DNA of 64,000 bases from Planctomycetota bacterium. GTDB lineage: Bacteria > Planctomycetota > Planctomycetia > Planctomycetales > Planctomycetaceae. Where the stretch lies: contig JAQBVJ010000014.1 of assembly GCA_027623235.1 (NCBI GenBank), positions 17,308 through 81,307 of the forward strand, in the 5' to 3' direction. Position 1 is the first letter of the stretch, and each line of letters opens with the position of its first letter. The notes below the pieces were generated by a model. The model was not told where the DNA came from and did no database searches. It worked only from the letters and a program-made list of their open reading frames with translations. A program made the position numbers and the translations under genes. Below, piece by piece: positions 38,300 through 46,685 of the stretch.

Positions 38300-39535
38300 G
38301 TGCCGCTTAAAGAGTCGATTTCCATCCGCCTTCCTTTTGGCGGCTGTCAGGAGTTTTCATGCGAACTGGAATCGCAGCGCGTCGCGGTCTTTCGTCCCGG
38401 TCCCGCGGGAATGTCCGAGCCAGCGGAAGCGATCCGAAAAACGCTCGCGTCACCGATGAGTCTTCCCTGTCTCGACCGGGCTCTCGTTCCCGATGACAAC
38501 GTGGTGATCGCACTCGACCGGCAGACACCAGGCTCACCGGAACTGATCGCCGAGGTCTGGCATTACCTGGAGCGGCGGGACATCAATCCGGAGCGGGTCA
38601 CAATCCTGCAGCCCGCCGGGCTCGGCACGTCGCGCCCGGCCGACCCGAGAACATTACTGCCCGAGTCCCTGCGATCAGCCATTACCTGGAAGATTCACGA
38701 CCCGACCGACGAACACAGCTGTGCCTACCTCGCAACGACTTCCGGCGGAGACCGCATTTATCTCGCGAAGGAAGTTGTCGAAGCGGACTTTGTGCTGCCA
38801 ATCGGGACGACCGCGTTTGACCCGCTGCTGGGCTACCGAGGCACCCACAGTGTCGTCTATCCCGGACTGTCGACCGTCGACGCGCTCGCACGAACCGTCG
38901 GGCAGGGACACAGAGAACTCGCCCCGCGCGACTCCCGGCCGCTTCGCCAGCTGGTGGACGAGATCGCCTGGCTGATGGGCATTCAGTTTGTCGTGCAGGT
39001 GGTCGCGGCCAGTGGTGAGGGTTTTCTTGACGTCGCGGCCGGCAGCTCGGATTCCGTCTTTGATCACTGTCGAAAGACCGTCGACGATCACTGGATGATC
39101 ACGATGCCGGAGCGGGTCGACACGGTCGTGGTGGCAATTCCTCATGACACGTCCGGGCATGGCTGGACTCAGGTCGGCCAGGCACTCGCGACGGCCAGGC
39201 AGCTTGTCGAAGCGGACGGCCGAATCGTCGTCCTGTCGGAAATCAACGAACCGCCGGGCGACGGATTGAAGATTCTCTGCGGCTGTGAAGAACCGCTCGA
39301 CGCACTCCACCCGCTTCGCGAGCGTCGACCGCAGGACCTGTTTGCTGCCTCGCAACTGGCTGGAGCCGCCGATTGGGCCCGCGTGTATCTCGTGAGCGGT
39401 CTGGAATCGGACCTGGTCGAAAACCTGTTCATGTTCCCGCTGGAAGGCACCGATCAGGTCGAGCGACTGCTGGCTTCTTCCGAATCGTGTGCTTTGATCG
39501 GAGCCGCTCAAAACACTTTCGGGTTGATCGAGTAG
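38300..39535 (+). CDS. LarA-like (lactate racemase superfamily, DUF2088-type) protein
   Basis: 411 residues from the GTG at 38300 ('PLKESISIRLPFGG'); the frame extends 216 bases upstream but that part reads through non-gene sequence. The N-terminal domain resembles LarA_N with 'DRALVPDDNVVIALDRQTPG' and 'LIAEVWHYLERRDINPERV', and 'VVEADFVLPIGTTAFDPLLG' follows. LarA uses a nickel-pincer cofactor to racemise lactate; many homologues act on other 2-hydroxy acids. The expected catalytic His pair is not clearly placed here ('GYRGTHSVVYPG', 'GQGHRELAPRD'), so the reaction is uncertain. No larB, larC or larE is in the window. Confidence 0.75.
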   Translation: MPLKESISIRLPFGGCQEFSCELESQRVAVFRPGPAGMSEPAEAIRKTLASPMSLPCLDRALVPDDNVVIALDRQTPGSPELIAEVWHYLERRDINPERVTILQPAGLGTSRPADPRTLLPESLRSAITWKIHDPTDEHSCAYLATTSGGDRIYLAKEVVEADFVLPIGTTAFDPLLGYRGTHSVVYPGLSTVDALARTVGQGHRELAPRDSRPLRQLVDEIAWLMGIQFVVQVVAASGEGFLDVAAGSSDSVFDHCRKTVDDHWMITMPERVDTVVVAIPHDTSGHGWTQVGQALATARQLVEADGRIVVLSEINEPPGDGLKILCGCEEPLDALHPLRERRPQDLFAASQLAGAADWARVYLVSGLESDLVENLFMFPLEGTDQVERLLASSESCALIGAAQNTFGLIE

Positions 39536-40167
39536 CCGCATTCCGCTTGACGGCGACCGGGCTGAGGCCTGAGCACCGCGCATGGCGAGCCGCGTGCAGC
39601 GATCATCCCCCGCAGGAGCCTCACCCGCAGGAGCCTTGAACGCAGGCGGATTTCGGAGAAATCCGCCGACTGCTTTGTCAGGGCTGAATTTACGGGTCGC
39701 AGTTTCCGTGGCGTAAGCTTCCAGCTTGCGATGTTCGGTCACAGTGCGTCGGCAAGCAGGATGCTTACCCCACTTTTCTGCTCTGCCGAACGTGCCTCGG
39801 CCCCGACGCTTTCATTGTGAATCTGTAGCGGTTGTGACGTTTTCTCCGGTGACACAAAGTGTGCCGAATACAAAAACTCTTGCGGAAACACCGGTTCGCC
39901 GACGTGCACCGATTCGCAGGGTTGCTCCGGCTGTAGGTGTCCTGCGTTCTGCATGGCCAACAGCGGTTCCGGTTGTACGGAATGTTTCCCACGGACCGAT
40001 TGTGATGCACGCACCGATTGCGATGGTCGAATTACCGATGGAGGAATCGGCTCACCACTGAGCTTGACCCTCCCATCGAGATTGACACCGGGCGGTTACC
40101 GGCCGCGTGTCACAGCTGGCGGCAGGGACGCGCGCCGGCTGACGTCGTCTGTACAAGGAGGCACAAC
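39536..40167. other. Repeat-containing gap with a cysteine-rich open frame
   Basis: Besides a terminator-like hairpin, it contains a cgtaagcttccagcttgcg repeat (39711-39729). It also has a plus-strand frame (39821-40210) with about 14 cysteines in its first 66 codons, e.g. 'CSGCRCPAFC' and 'CTECFPRTDCDARTDCDG'. That frame lacks a standard start: the ATG at 39761 is separated from it by an in-frame TGA at 39818-39820. A second frame over the same DNA (39726-40061) has an ATG but no family features. Neither is called as a gene. Confidence 0.4.
39645..39667 (+). terminator. Terminator-like hairpin after the LarA-like gene
   Basis: A perfect 9-bp stem, ggcggattt / aaatccgcc, with a 5-base loop (cggag), about 110 bases after the stop. 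The 3' side has only a weak T-run (ctgctttg), so activity is uncertain. Confidence 0.45.
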
Positions 40168-43100
40168 GTGGCTGTTCATCCCTGGCTGGAAGGATTGCGA
40201 GCGAGACTGACTCGCGGACGCGGACGACGCACGGCAAAACCGGGCAACCGGATTTCGACAAACCGCCAGGTGCAGACGCTGGAAACTCGAACGCTGCTGG
40301 CCGCGACCGTTCTTTTGAACGGGACCGAGCTGCGGATTCAAACAGACTCCGGCGAGGATGTGGTGGTCCAGCAGGACCCGGCCAATCTTCTGAACGTCGA
40401 GGTCACGATCGACGGTGTCGTGTCGCCGGCTGTCGGAGTCCTCGCCGCCAGTACGCTCACCCAGCTGACGATCATCACGGGCGACGAAGCCAACACGGTC
40501 GACATCCGCAACGTCGATGAGAACATCTTCACGGGCCTCACGGGACCGACAGCCGTTTCGATTTCGCTGGGGAACGGCGATGACACGTTCCTGGGCAGCA
40601 ACAATGTCGAAGCCACGATCGACGCGGGAGACGGCGACGACACGATCACCAGCTTTGGCGCTGGCGACACGATCTTTGGCGGCGACGGGGACGACAGCAT
40701 CCTTGGCGGCGACGGGGACGACAGCATCCTTGGCGGCGACGGGGACGACATCGTCGACGGAGAAGCCGGCAACGACACAATCATCGGCGGCGACGGACGG
40801 GACGTCATCACCGGCGGTCCCGGCATGGACAGCCTTCTGGGCGGTGACGGCAACGACGACCTGTTCGGTGGCGCCGGTGCCGATTTCCTTCAGGGAGATC
40901 TCGGCGACGACATTCTCAACGGCGGCCTCGAAGACGACGTGCTGTTTGGCGGCGGCGGAGCCGACCAGATCAACGGCGACGACGGCAACGACCAGATCTT
41001 CGGCAACTCCGGCGACGACATCCTCACCGGCGGACTCGGCGACGACCTCATCAACGCCGGCGCCGGCGACGATTCGGTCCTGGGCGGAGAAGGCAACGAA
41101 TTCATCCAGGGCGGTGCCGGCAACGACACCATCGACGGCGAAGCCGGAGACGACATCATCCGGGCAGGCAGCGGAGACGACTTTGTCCTCGGCGATGGAC
41201 CGGATCCCGGCACACTGACATTCGGCAACGACATCATTCTTGGCGAGGCTGGCAACGACACTTTGATCGGCACCGCCGGGGCGGACATAATCACTGGAGG
41301 AACGGGCGACGACCTCATTCAGAGCACCATCACGGGAGACGCGGCAGCACCGCCACCTCCGCCTGTTCCGAGTCCACCACCACCACCGCCACCAAGTTCG
41401 GCGTTCCCGATTGAGGATCTGACGGATGCTGTGGCAACCGGTGGCGGAGCAAACCTCGGCGCGTCAGCCACGCTGACTTTTGGAACCGGCGACAACAGCC
41501 TGGTCCTGGGCGGACTCACGGCTGATGGGGAATTCAACACGGCTCTCTTTGATCCGCTCGGGGCGACCTATGGCCCAGCCGATGTTCAATTCATCACCCA
41601 AACGAACATTCGAAATTCGACAATGGGAACGCGATTCGGCCAACTCAACAGTGGTGGTGCGACGCTGACCGGTACCGCTACCGAAGCGACCGCCACTTTT
41701 GTTGACTTCGGCGTGACATGGGACGCAGTTCATCAACTGACGTCGCTTGAGGATGGAGCCGGACAGCCTATCGGTGTGCTGCTCACTTCAACGTACACGA
41801 TGACGAACAACTCCGCGGCGGACGTTACGCTGGACATGGTTCGCTACGTTGACTTCCACATGACGCGTTTTCCGGGCGCCTTCAACGATGGTGGAGGACA
41901 AATCTTCGATTCACAAGGTACGCGTGTGCTCTTTGAAAGTACCAATACCGTAATGCCCGGAGTCCAGGTTGCGTTTGCCGGGATCACGGGTGAGGGTGGT
42001 ATCCCGCAAATCACAGACAGGTTTCACCTTGCCGATCTCTTCGTTGTCGATGAATCGTCGGGAGCCCCATTGCCGAACCTCATTGAGGGTGACACTGACG
42101 GCGACGACATCGTTGATAATCCAACATTCGATAATCGGATGGCGTTAAGAAACCTCTACGTGATTCCGCCCGGTGGCTCAGACACCTACACGTCTCACAG
42201 CACATTCGGTGTCTTCGTGCCACTGCCGATCAACATGCCTCCCACTGCCGTGGACGACCCCGGGAACATGACCTTCGCCACGAATCCGGTCACGATCGAC
42301 GTGGTGTCTAACGACTCGGACCCGGACGGCGTGCTCGTTTTCTCGACGGTCGCGGTCAACCAACCGGCAAATGGGACGGCTGTCAGCCTCGGAAACGGCC
42401 TGGTCACCTACATAGCCAATCCGGGATTTTTCGGAACAGACACATTCACCTACACGATTCAGGATAACAGCGGAGATACCAGTAACCTTGCCACGGTCAC
42501 CGTCACCGTCGCTGGTGGCGACGAGGCAGGCGACTTGCTGAACGGAGGCCTGGGAAAAGACACGATCATCGGTGCTGCTGGCAACGATACGATCATTGGT
42601 GACCACGGAGCCGACAGTCTTCTGGGGGGAGACGGCAACGACTCGATGCTGGGGGCTGCCGGCAATGACACTCTGGACGGGCAGAACGGGAACGACACGC
42701 TCTTCGGTCAGGGCGGTCAGGACGTCGTGATCGGTGGAGCCGACGAAGACACGCTGGTCTGGCGGAGCGCTTCGGACGGCACAGATACGTTCTTCGGCGG
42801 CACCGGCGGCGACACGGCAGAAATCCGTGGCGACGCGACGGACAACAACTTCACGATCGGACAGACGGCGGAAGGGCGGCTGACAGTCGCAGAAGGCTTT
42901 GCCGGAGTCACGCTCGACTTCGATATCAGCGAAATCGTGGTCAACGCCGATGGCGGAGATGACGTCATTGCACTGACTTCTGTCAGCAATGTTGTGCTCA
43001 GTCGGTTGACGATCAACGGGGGAGCCGGCAACGACGCGATCAATTCCTCGAACGGCGGCGTCAGCAGTCTGCGGATTGAGATGAACGGCGAAGCCGGCAG

Positions 43101-43890
43101 GGACACGCTCACCGGTGGTGCCAGTGCGGAAACATTATCCGGCGGCGACGACGATGACCTCATCATGTCCGGTGGTGGCAATGACCTCATCCGGGGTGGT
43201 GCCGGAGCCGACACGATCAATGGCCAGGACGGAAACGACACGGTCGATGGTGGACTCGGCAACGACAGCATTCTCGGCGGCAACGGCAACGACAGTATCT
43301 CTGGCGGAGACGACAACGACTGGGTCGACGGGGAAGCTGGCAACGACACGATTGACGGCGGCTCAGGAAACGACAACCTCATCGGCTCATTCGGGAACGA
43401 CTCCATCCTTGGTGGACTGGGGCTTGACACTTTGATTGGCGGATCGGGCGACGACTTTCTCAACGGAGGCCGTAACAACGACGTCATCAACGGAAACTCA
43501 GGCAACGATACGATCCTGGGCGACGATGGGGACGACTTCATCCGAGGCAACGGCGGCAACGACGAAATCCTGGCCGGCGACGGAGCCGACACGGTGTTTG
43601 GCGGCGATGGTGAGGACGGCATCGACGGAGGTGACGGCGACGACTCGCTGTTCGGCGACAACGGCAGCGACGTCGTGGTCGGTGGCGACGGTGAAGACTC
43701 GATCCACGGCGGGGGAGCTCCCGACACCATTCTCGGCCAGGAGGGAGACGACACTCTGGTGGGAGCCGGCGGCACCGACGTCATCGCCGGCGGCCAGGGC
43801 ACCAACACGTTCGACCCGCTGGAAACGGCAGAAATCAACGAACTGTTCGTACTCACTTCGGAGCTGCTCGACAGACTCGATGGAATGTAA
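40168..43890 (+). CDS. Very large RTX-type calcium-binding repeat protein, extracellular
   Basis: 1240 residues from a GTG at 40168, chosen because a perfect AAGGAGG ribosome-binding site sits at 40155-40161; the frame runs 150 bases further upstream. The N-terminus carries 'VQTLETRTLLAATVLL', the L-E-x-R-x-L-L motif of planctomycete surface/secreted proteins. Glycine/aspartate nonapeptide repeats (G-G-x-G-x-D-x-[ILV]-x, e.g. 'GGDGDDSILGGDGDD') occupy about 160-390, 780-870 and 970-1220; they bind calcium in beta-rolls. A proline linker (about 392-410) leads to a non-repeat domain (415-690) and a cadherin-like Ig domain at 692-780 ('PPTAVDDPGNMTF' to 'DTFTYTIQDNSGD'). Likely an adhesin or matrix protein; no protease domain is seen. 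Confidence 0.92.
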   Translation: MAVHPWLEGLRARLTRGRGRRTAKPGNRISTNRQVQTLETRTLLAATVLLNGTELRIQTDSGEDVVVQQDPANLLNVEVTIDGVVSPAVGVLAASTLTQLTIITGDEANTVDIRNVDENIFTGLTGPTAVSISLGNGDDTFLGSNNVEATIDAGDGDDTITSFGAGDTIFGGDGDDSILGGDGDDSILGGDGDDIVDGEAGNDTIIGGDGRDVITGGPGMDSLLGGDGNDDLFGGAGADFLQGDLGDDILNGGLEDDVLFGGGGADQINGDDGNDQIFGNSGDDILTGGLGDDLINAGAGDDSVLGGEGNEFIQGGAGNDTIDGEAGDDIIRAGSGDDFVLGDGPDPGTLTFGNDIILGEAGNDTLIGTAGADIITGGTGDDLIQSTITGDAAAPPPPPVPSPPPPPPPSSAFPIEDLTDAVATGGGANLGASATLTFGTGDNSLVLGGLTADGEFNTALFDPLGATYGPADVQFITQTNIRNSTMGTRFGQLNSGGATLTGTATEATATFVDFGVTWDAVHQLTSLEDGAGQPIGVLLTSTYTMTNNSAADVTLDMVRYVDFHMTRFPGAFNDGGGQIFDSQGTRVLFESTNTVMPGVQVAFAGITGEGGIPQITDRFHLADLFVVDESSGAPLPNLIEGDTDGDDIVDNPTFDNRMALRNLYVIPPGGSDTYTSHSTFGVFVPLPINMPPTAVDDPGNMTFATNPVTIDVVSNDSDPDGVLVFSTVAVNQPANGTAVSLGNGLVTYIANPGFFGTDTFTYTIQDNSGDTSNLATVTVTVAGGDEAGDLLNGGLGKDTIIGAAGNDTIIGDHGADSLLGGDGNDSMLGAAGNDTLDGQNGNDTLFGQGGQDVVIGGADEDTLVWRSASDGTDTFFGGTGGDTAEIRGDATDNNFTIGQTAEGRLTVAEGFAGVTLDFDISEIVVNADGGDDVIALTSVSNVVLSRLTINGGAGNDAINSSNGGVSSLRIEMNGEAGRDTLTGGASAETLSGGDDDDLIMSGGGNDLIRGGAGADTINGQDGNDTVDGGLGNDSILGGNGNDSISGGDDNDWVDGEAGNDTIDGGSGNDNLIGSFGNDSILGGLGLDTLIGGSGDDFLNGGRNNDVINGNSGNDTILGDDGDDFIRGNGGNDEILAGDGADTVFGGDGEDGIDGGDGDDSLFGDNGSDVVVGGDGEDSIHGGGAPDTILGQEGDDTLVGAGGTDVIAGGQGTNTFDPLETAEINELFVLTSELLDRLDGM

Positions 43891-43919
43891 TCTCCATGAG
43901 TCCGTCGGTTTACGAAAAC

Positions 43920-43943
43920 GGCCCGGTCACGTGACCGGGCCGC
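43920..43943. terminator. Rho-independent terminator after the RTX gene
   Basis: A perfect 24-base palindrome made of cggcccggtcac and its complement gtgaccgggccg, followed by ctttcatct, 30 bases after the stop. Confidence 0.75.
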
Positions 43944-43999
43944 TTTCATCTGCTGGCATTGTTCGTTCTTCAACGTAGCCCGAAGCACAACTTCAAAGC

Positions 44000-44422
44000 T
44001 TACGCGTCGGGTTGAATTGTGGGCGGCATTTCGAGCGGGTCTCGCCCGGCTCTTTGACGCAACCACTGCACCGCTTTCAGGACGATGCGCTGCCGGATGA
44101 TTGCCAGTTCGAGCCGCCTCTTACCGGGAAATTCCAGCAGCATCAGTGCGGCGAAGATCGTCAGAATTCCCTGCCCGGGCAGAATGAGCATCAGAATTCC
44201 CGCGACCAGCAGCAGCACTCCCAGCAGGTTCTTCCCGATGCGCGTGACGATTCTCAGGATGTGCCACGAGCGGGTTTCTACTCGCGTTTCCCGCACGAAA
44301 TAGTCAGCGGGGATCCGGGCGATGACGGCCGGCGCGAAGAGTGCTCCCAGGACGAGCATCACGACGGATCCGCCGGCCAGCCAGTAAATCAAAGAATGGT
44401 GATCCTGCAGGTATTCAGGCAT
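44000..44422 (-). CDS. Small inner-membrane protein (PGPGW-like)
   Basis: 140 residues from the ATG at 44422; earlier in-frame codons give non-membrane sequence. Two membrane segments are clear: 'LIYWLAGGSVVMLVLGALFA' and 'LLGVLLLVAGILMLILPG'. The second is followed by 'GQGILTIFAALMLLEFPG', the Pro-Gly-x-Gly arrangement of PGPGW-family membrane proteins. A basic helix rich in Arg ends the protein. Function is unknown. It is convergent with the RTX gene. Confidence 0.7.
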   Translation of the reverse strand: MPEYLQDHHSLIYWLAGGSVVMLVLGALFAPAVIARIPADYFVRETRVETRSWHILRIVTRIGKNLLGVLLLVAGILMLILPGQGILTIFAALMLLEFPGKRRLELAIIRQRIVLKAVQWLRQRAGRDPLEMPPTIQPDA

Positions 44423-44657
44423 CGTCAAGCCACAAGCGATCGTCGTTGAACCACAAGGAAATGTCGTTGAAATCGGAATCGGCAACACAGGATACAGATC
44501 GGGGCAGAGACTCGCCGAACCGCATCGGTGGGGAATTCCTGGAAAGCGGCTTTTTGATGTTCCGTTGTGGGCTGGCCGCGCGTTTTTACAGGATACAGTG
44601 GATCGGGCTCGTCCCGGCAAAACTCGTTCACCCGCTTCATGAATTCATGAGAGACCT

Positions 44658-45656
44658 ATGAAGACAAAACTACTCGCCGCCGCCGTGACTCTGGCCGTGT
44701 GCCTTTCGGCCGGTGCGGCCGATGAATCCGCTACGGGAAAAATTGCCTGGCACGGAACGTGGAAGGGCGGTCTGGCGGTGGCTCAGAAAACCGGGCAGCC
44801 GATTCTGCTGATCTCAGCGGCTCCGCACTGCCACGGCACGCCGGGCATCTGGTGACCCGGCAAGCAAAAAATGGATGGGAGTTTCCTGTCTGACGCCGAG
44901 GTGATTGACGAGTCCCGCAAGTTCGTCTGCATCCGTCTTGCGACTTACGAGAACAAAGAGGAAGCCGCACTGCTCAAGTCGATCTTCATCGGTCGTTCGG
45001 GCGAGCTGGAGAACACAACGTTTGCGATTCTCTCGCCGGACGGGAAACGGCAGCTCGTTCGGTCTGGTCGCTCGCCGGACTTTGCGTTCCGGTCGATCGG
45101 TACGATGGCCACCACGATGCGTCGCATTTCCAGCCAGTACAGAGCTCGCGGCACGGACATGGACCTGCCAGTGATGAGCGATGTCCGGCTCGCGATCAAT
45201 GTTGCCTCGTGTGACAACCAGCCGCTGATCGTGCTGCGGGCGTCGAGTCAGGACCGCCTCACCGAACTGAAAGCAGGAATGTCGAAGCTCGCCTGGAGCC
45301 ACGAATTCATCGGGCAGTTTCTGTACGTTGCGACAACCGATTCCGCAGACCTCAAGGCCATTCGCGGTCTGCAGGCCTCATCGGAAATCATCGTCGTCGA
45401 GCCGGGGCAGTTTGGACTGGAAGGAGACGTGCTGGCTCAACTGAAAGGCGGCGTCAGTGACGAGGAACTCCAGGACGCCCTCAACGTGTCCGTCGTGCTG
45501 CATCAGCGAGTCGACAAGCAGACGGCCAGTCACACGCGGCTCGGATCGCAGTTGGGAATCCAGTGGAAGACGGCTCTGCCGGTCACCGATCCCGGGGGTC
45601 CGGGGAGAGACGGACCGGGCGGCGGGGGACCTCCGGGACGAAGGCCAGGAAGGTAG
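44658..45656 (+). CDS. Candidate selenoprotein: secreted thioredoxin-like protein with in-frame UGA at codon 66
   Basis: Read through one TGA (44853-44855) the frame gives 332 residues. Residues 1-20 are a signal peptide ('KTKLLAAAVTLAVCLSAGA'). The next part is a thioredoxin-like start: 'AQKTGQPILLISAAPHC', then 'HGTPGIW', the UGA, and 'PGKQKMDGSFLSDAEVI' with 'FVCIRL' and 'NTTFAILSPDGK'. A cysteine (in PHC) and the UGA lie where thioredoxin-fold proteins of this layout place their redox pair. The same frame continues for 266 codons with no other stop, and the only internal ATG (44871) has no ribosome-binding site. A hairpin follows the UGA. The C-terminus is Gly/Pro/Arg-rich. Without selenocysteine insertion the product would be a 65-residue stub; a recent nonsense mutation is the alternative. 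Confidence 0.7.
44872..44892 (+). promoter_or_regulatory. Candidate bacterial SECIS hairpin
   Basis: Starting 17 bases after the UGA, tggatggga (44872-44880) can pair with tcctgtctg (44884-44892) over nine consecutive positions (five Watson-Crick, four G-U), leaving the apical loop GUU at 44881-44883. Known bacterial SECIS elements have a small loop beginning with G (often GU) about 16-37 bases after the UGA, which this fits. The stem is wobble-rich, so the match is suggestive. Confidence 0.55.
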
Positions 45657-45667
45657 GCCCGTTTGAC

Positions 45668-45685
45668 GGACGAAGGCGTTCGTCC
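45668..45685. terminator. Short perfect hairpin between convergent genes
   Basis: ggacgaa / ttcgtcc with a GGCG loop, lying between the stop of the candidate selenoprotein gene and the stop of the convergent transporter gene. It could serve as a terminator for both; it also belongs to the ggacg-type repeats. Confidence 0.45.
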
Positions 45686-46653
45686 TACGAGTCCGTTGGC
45701 GGTCTGCTTTTTCGATTCTCCAGATTCACGAGCAGGATTCCCGCGGCCACGGCGACGCCTGCCAGGAACAGCCAGGGCGAGAGCGGGTCGCCTCGCAGCA
45801 GGACGGCGAACAGGATTCCGAACAGCGGCGTCGCAAAACTGAAGACGGAGATCCGCGACGCGGAGTGTTTTTTCAGCAGCCGCGCCTGGATCGCGAAGCA
45901 GAGCCCCGCCACAGCCAGGCCCTGGTAGAGCAGTCCCCACCACGCGGCGCGAACGTCTTCGCGCGATAGCTCGGTCAGGATCCGCGGGTCGAAACGCTCG
46001 ATGACAGCTCCGTAAATCACGAACAGGATCACGCCGAAGACGTGATGCCAGAAAATGAAACAGTCGGGGTGGATCGTCTTCAACGAGTGCTTGGTCCAGG
46101 AAATTTTGATCCCCAGAAGCAGCGCGCTGAGCAGCAGTAAAAGGTCGCCCTCGATCGACGCGGCCTCTTCAATGACCACGTCGGGTGGCTGCTCGGCGGA
46201 CTTCAGAATGAGCAGCACGCCAGCGGCGGCGAGGATCAGGCCGGCGGACTTGCGGATCGAAAGGCTCTTTTCCTTCGTCACAAAATGCTCGATCCCCACG
46301 ACCCAGAAGATAAATGTGTTGATGAAAATCGATCCGTGAGACGCGTTCGACATGTGGACGCCGAGCGTGAACGTGCCGATCTGAAGGAACATCAGAAAAC
46401 CGGCGATCATCGGCGGAACGAGATTCTCACACTCCAGTTTGACGCTCGTTCCATGGGCGAAAGTCCAGCCGAGCATGAAGATCGCGGCGAGGGCGAAGCG
46501 GATTCCCGAGACGGAAAACGGAGGCAGAAGGTCCGTCGAAAATCGAATCGCCACCGGGGTGCCGGCCCACAGCACGACCGTCAGCATGACGAGTCCCACG
46601 GCGACGAGACTGAGTGGTTCATCGCCCGTCGTAGCGGCTGCCGGTTCTGGCAT
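45685..46653 (-). CDS. EamA/DMT-family membrane transporter
   Basis: 322 residues from the ATG at 46653 (a GTG at 46680 is possible). About ten hydrophobic helices in two EamA halves, e.g. 'LVMLTVVLWAGTPVAIRF' and 'SGIRFALAAIFMLGWTF' in the first, and 'AAWWGLLYQGLAVAGLCF' and 'PLFGILFAVLLRGDPLSP' in the second. The family exports or imports small metabolites such as amino acids or drugs; substrate unknown. It lies 32 bases downstream of another membrane-protein gene on the same strand, probably an operon. Confidence 0.88.
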   Translation of the reverse strand: MPEPAAATTGDEPLSLVAVGLVMLTVVLWAGTPVAIRFSTDLLPPFSVSGIRFALAAIFMLGWTFAHGTSVKLECENLVPPMIAGFLMFLQIGTFTLGVHMSNASHGSIFINTFIFWVVGIEHFVTKEKSLSIRKSAGLILAAAGVLLILKSAEQPPDVVIEEAASIEGDLLLLLSALLLGIKISWTKHSLKTIHPDCFIFWHHVFGVILFVIYGAVIERFDPRILTELSREDVRAAWWGLLYQGLAVAGLCFAIQARLLKKHSASRISVFSFATPLFGILFAVLLRGDPLSPWLFLAGVAVAAGILLVNLENRKSRPPTDS

Positions 46654-46685
46654 TGTCGTCTCGTCGCCCGTTGAGCTCACGTCGT

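Noticed and set aside
39726..40061. 111-codon Val/Pro/Arg-rich frame
   Set aside because: Starts inside a repeat; its composition is the phase-shifted image of the cysteine-rich frame.
40660..41320. Tandem DNA repeat region as a mobile element
   Set aside because: The periodicity reflects the calcium-binding nonapeptide repeats of the RTX protein.
42717..44066. 449-codon minus-strand frame opposite the RTX gene
   Set aside because: Its Ser/Pro-rich translation is the mirror of the GGxGxD repeats; the plus strand has the ribosome-binding site and domains.
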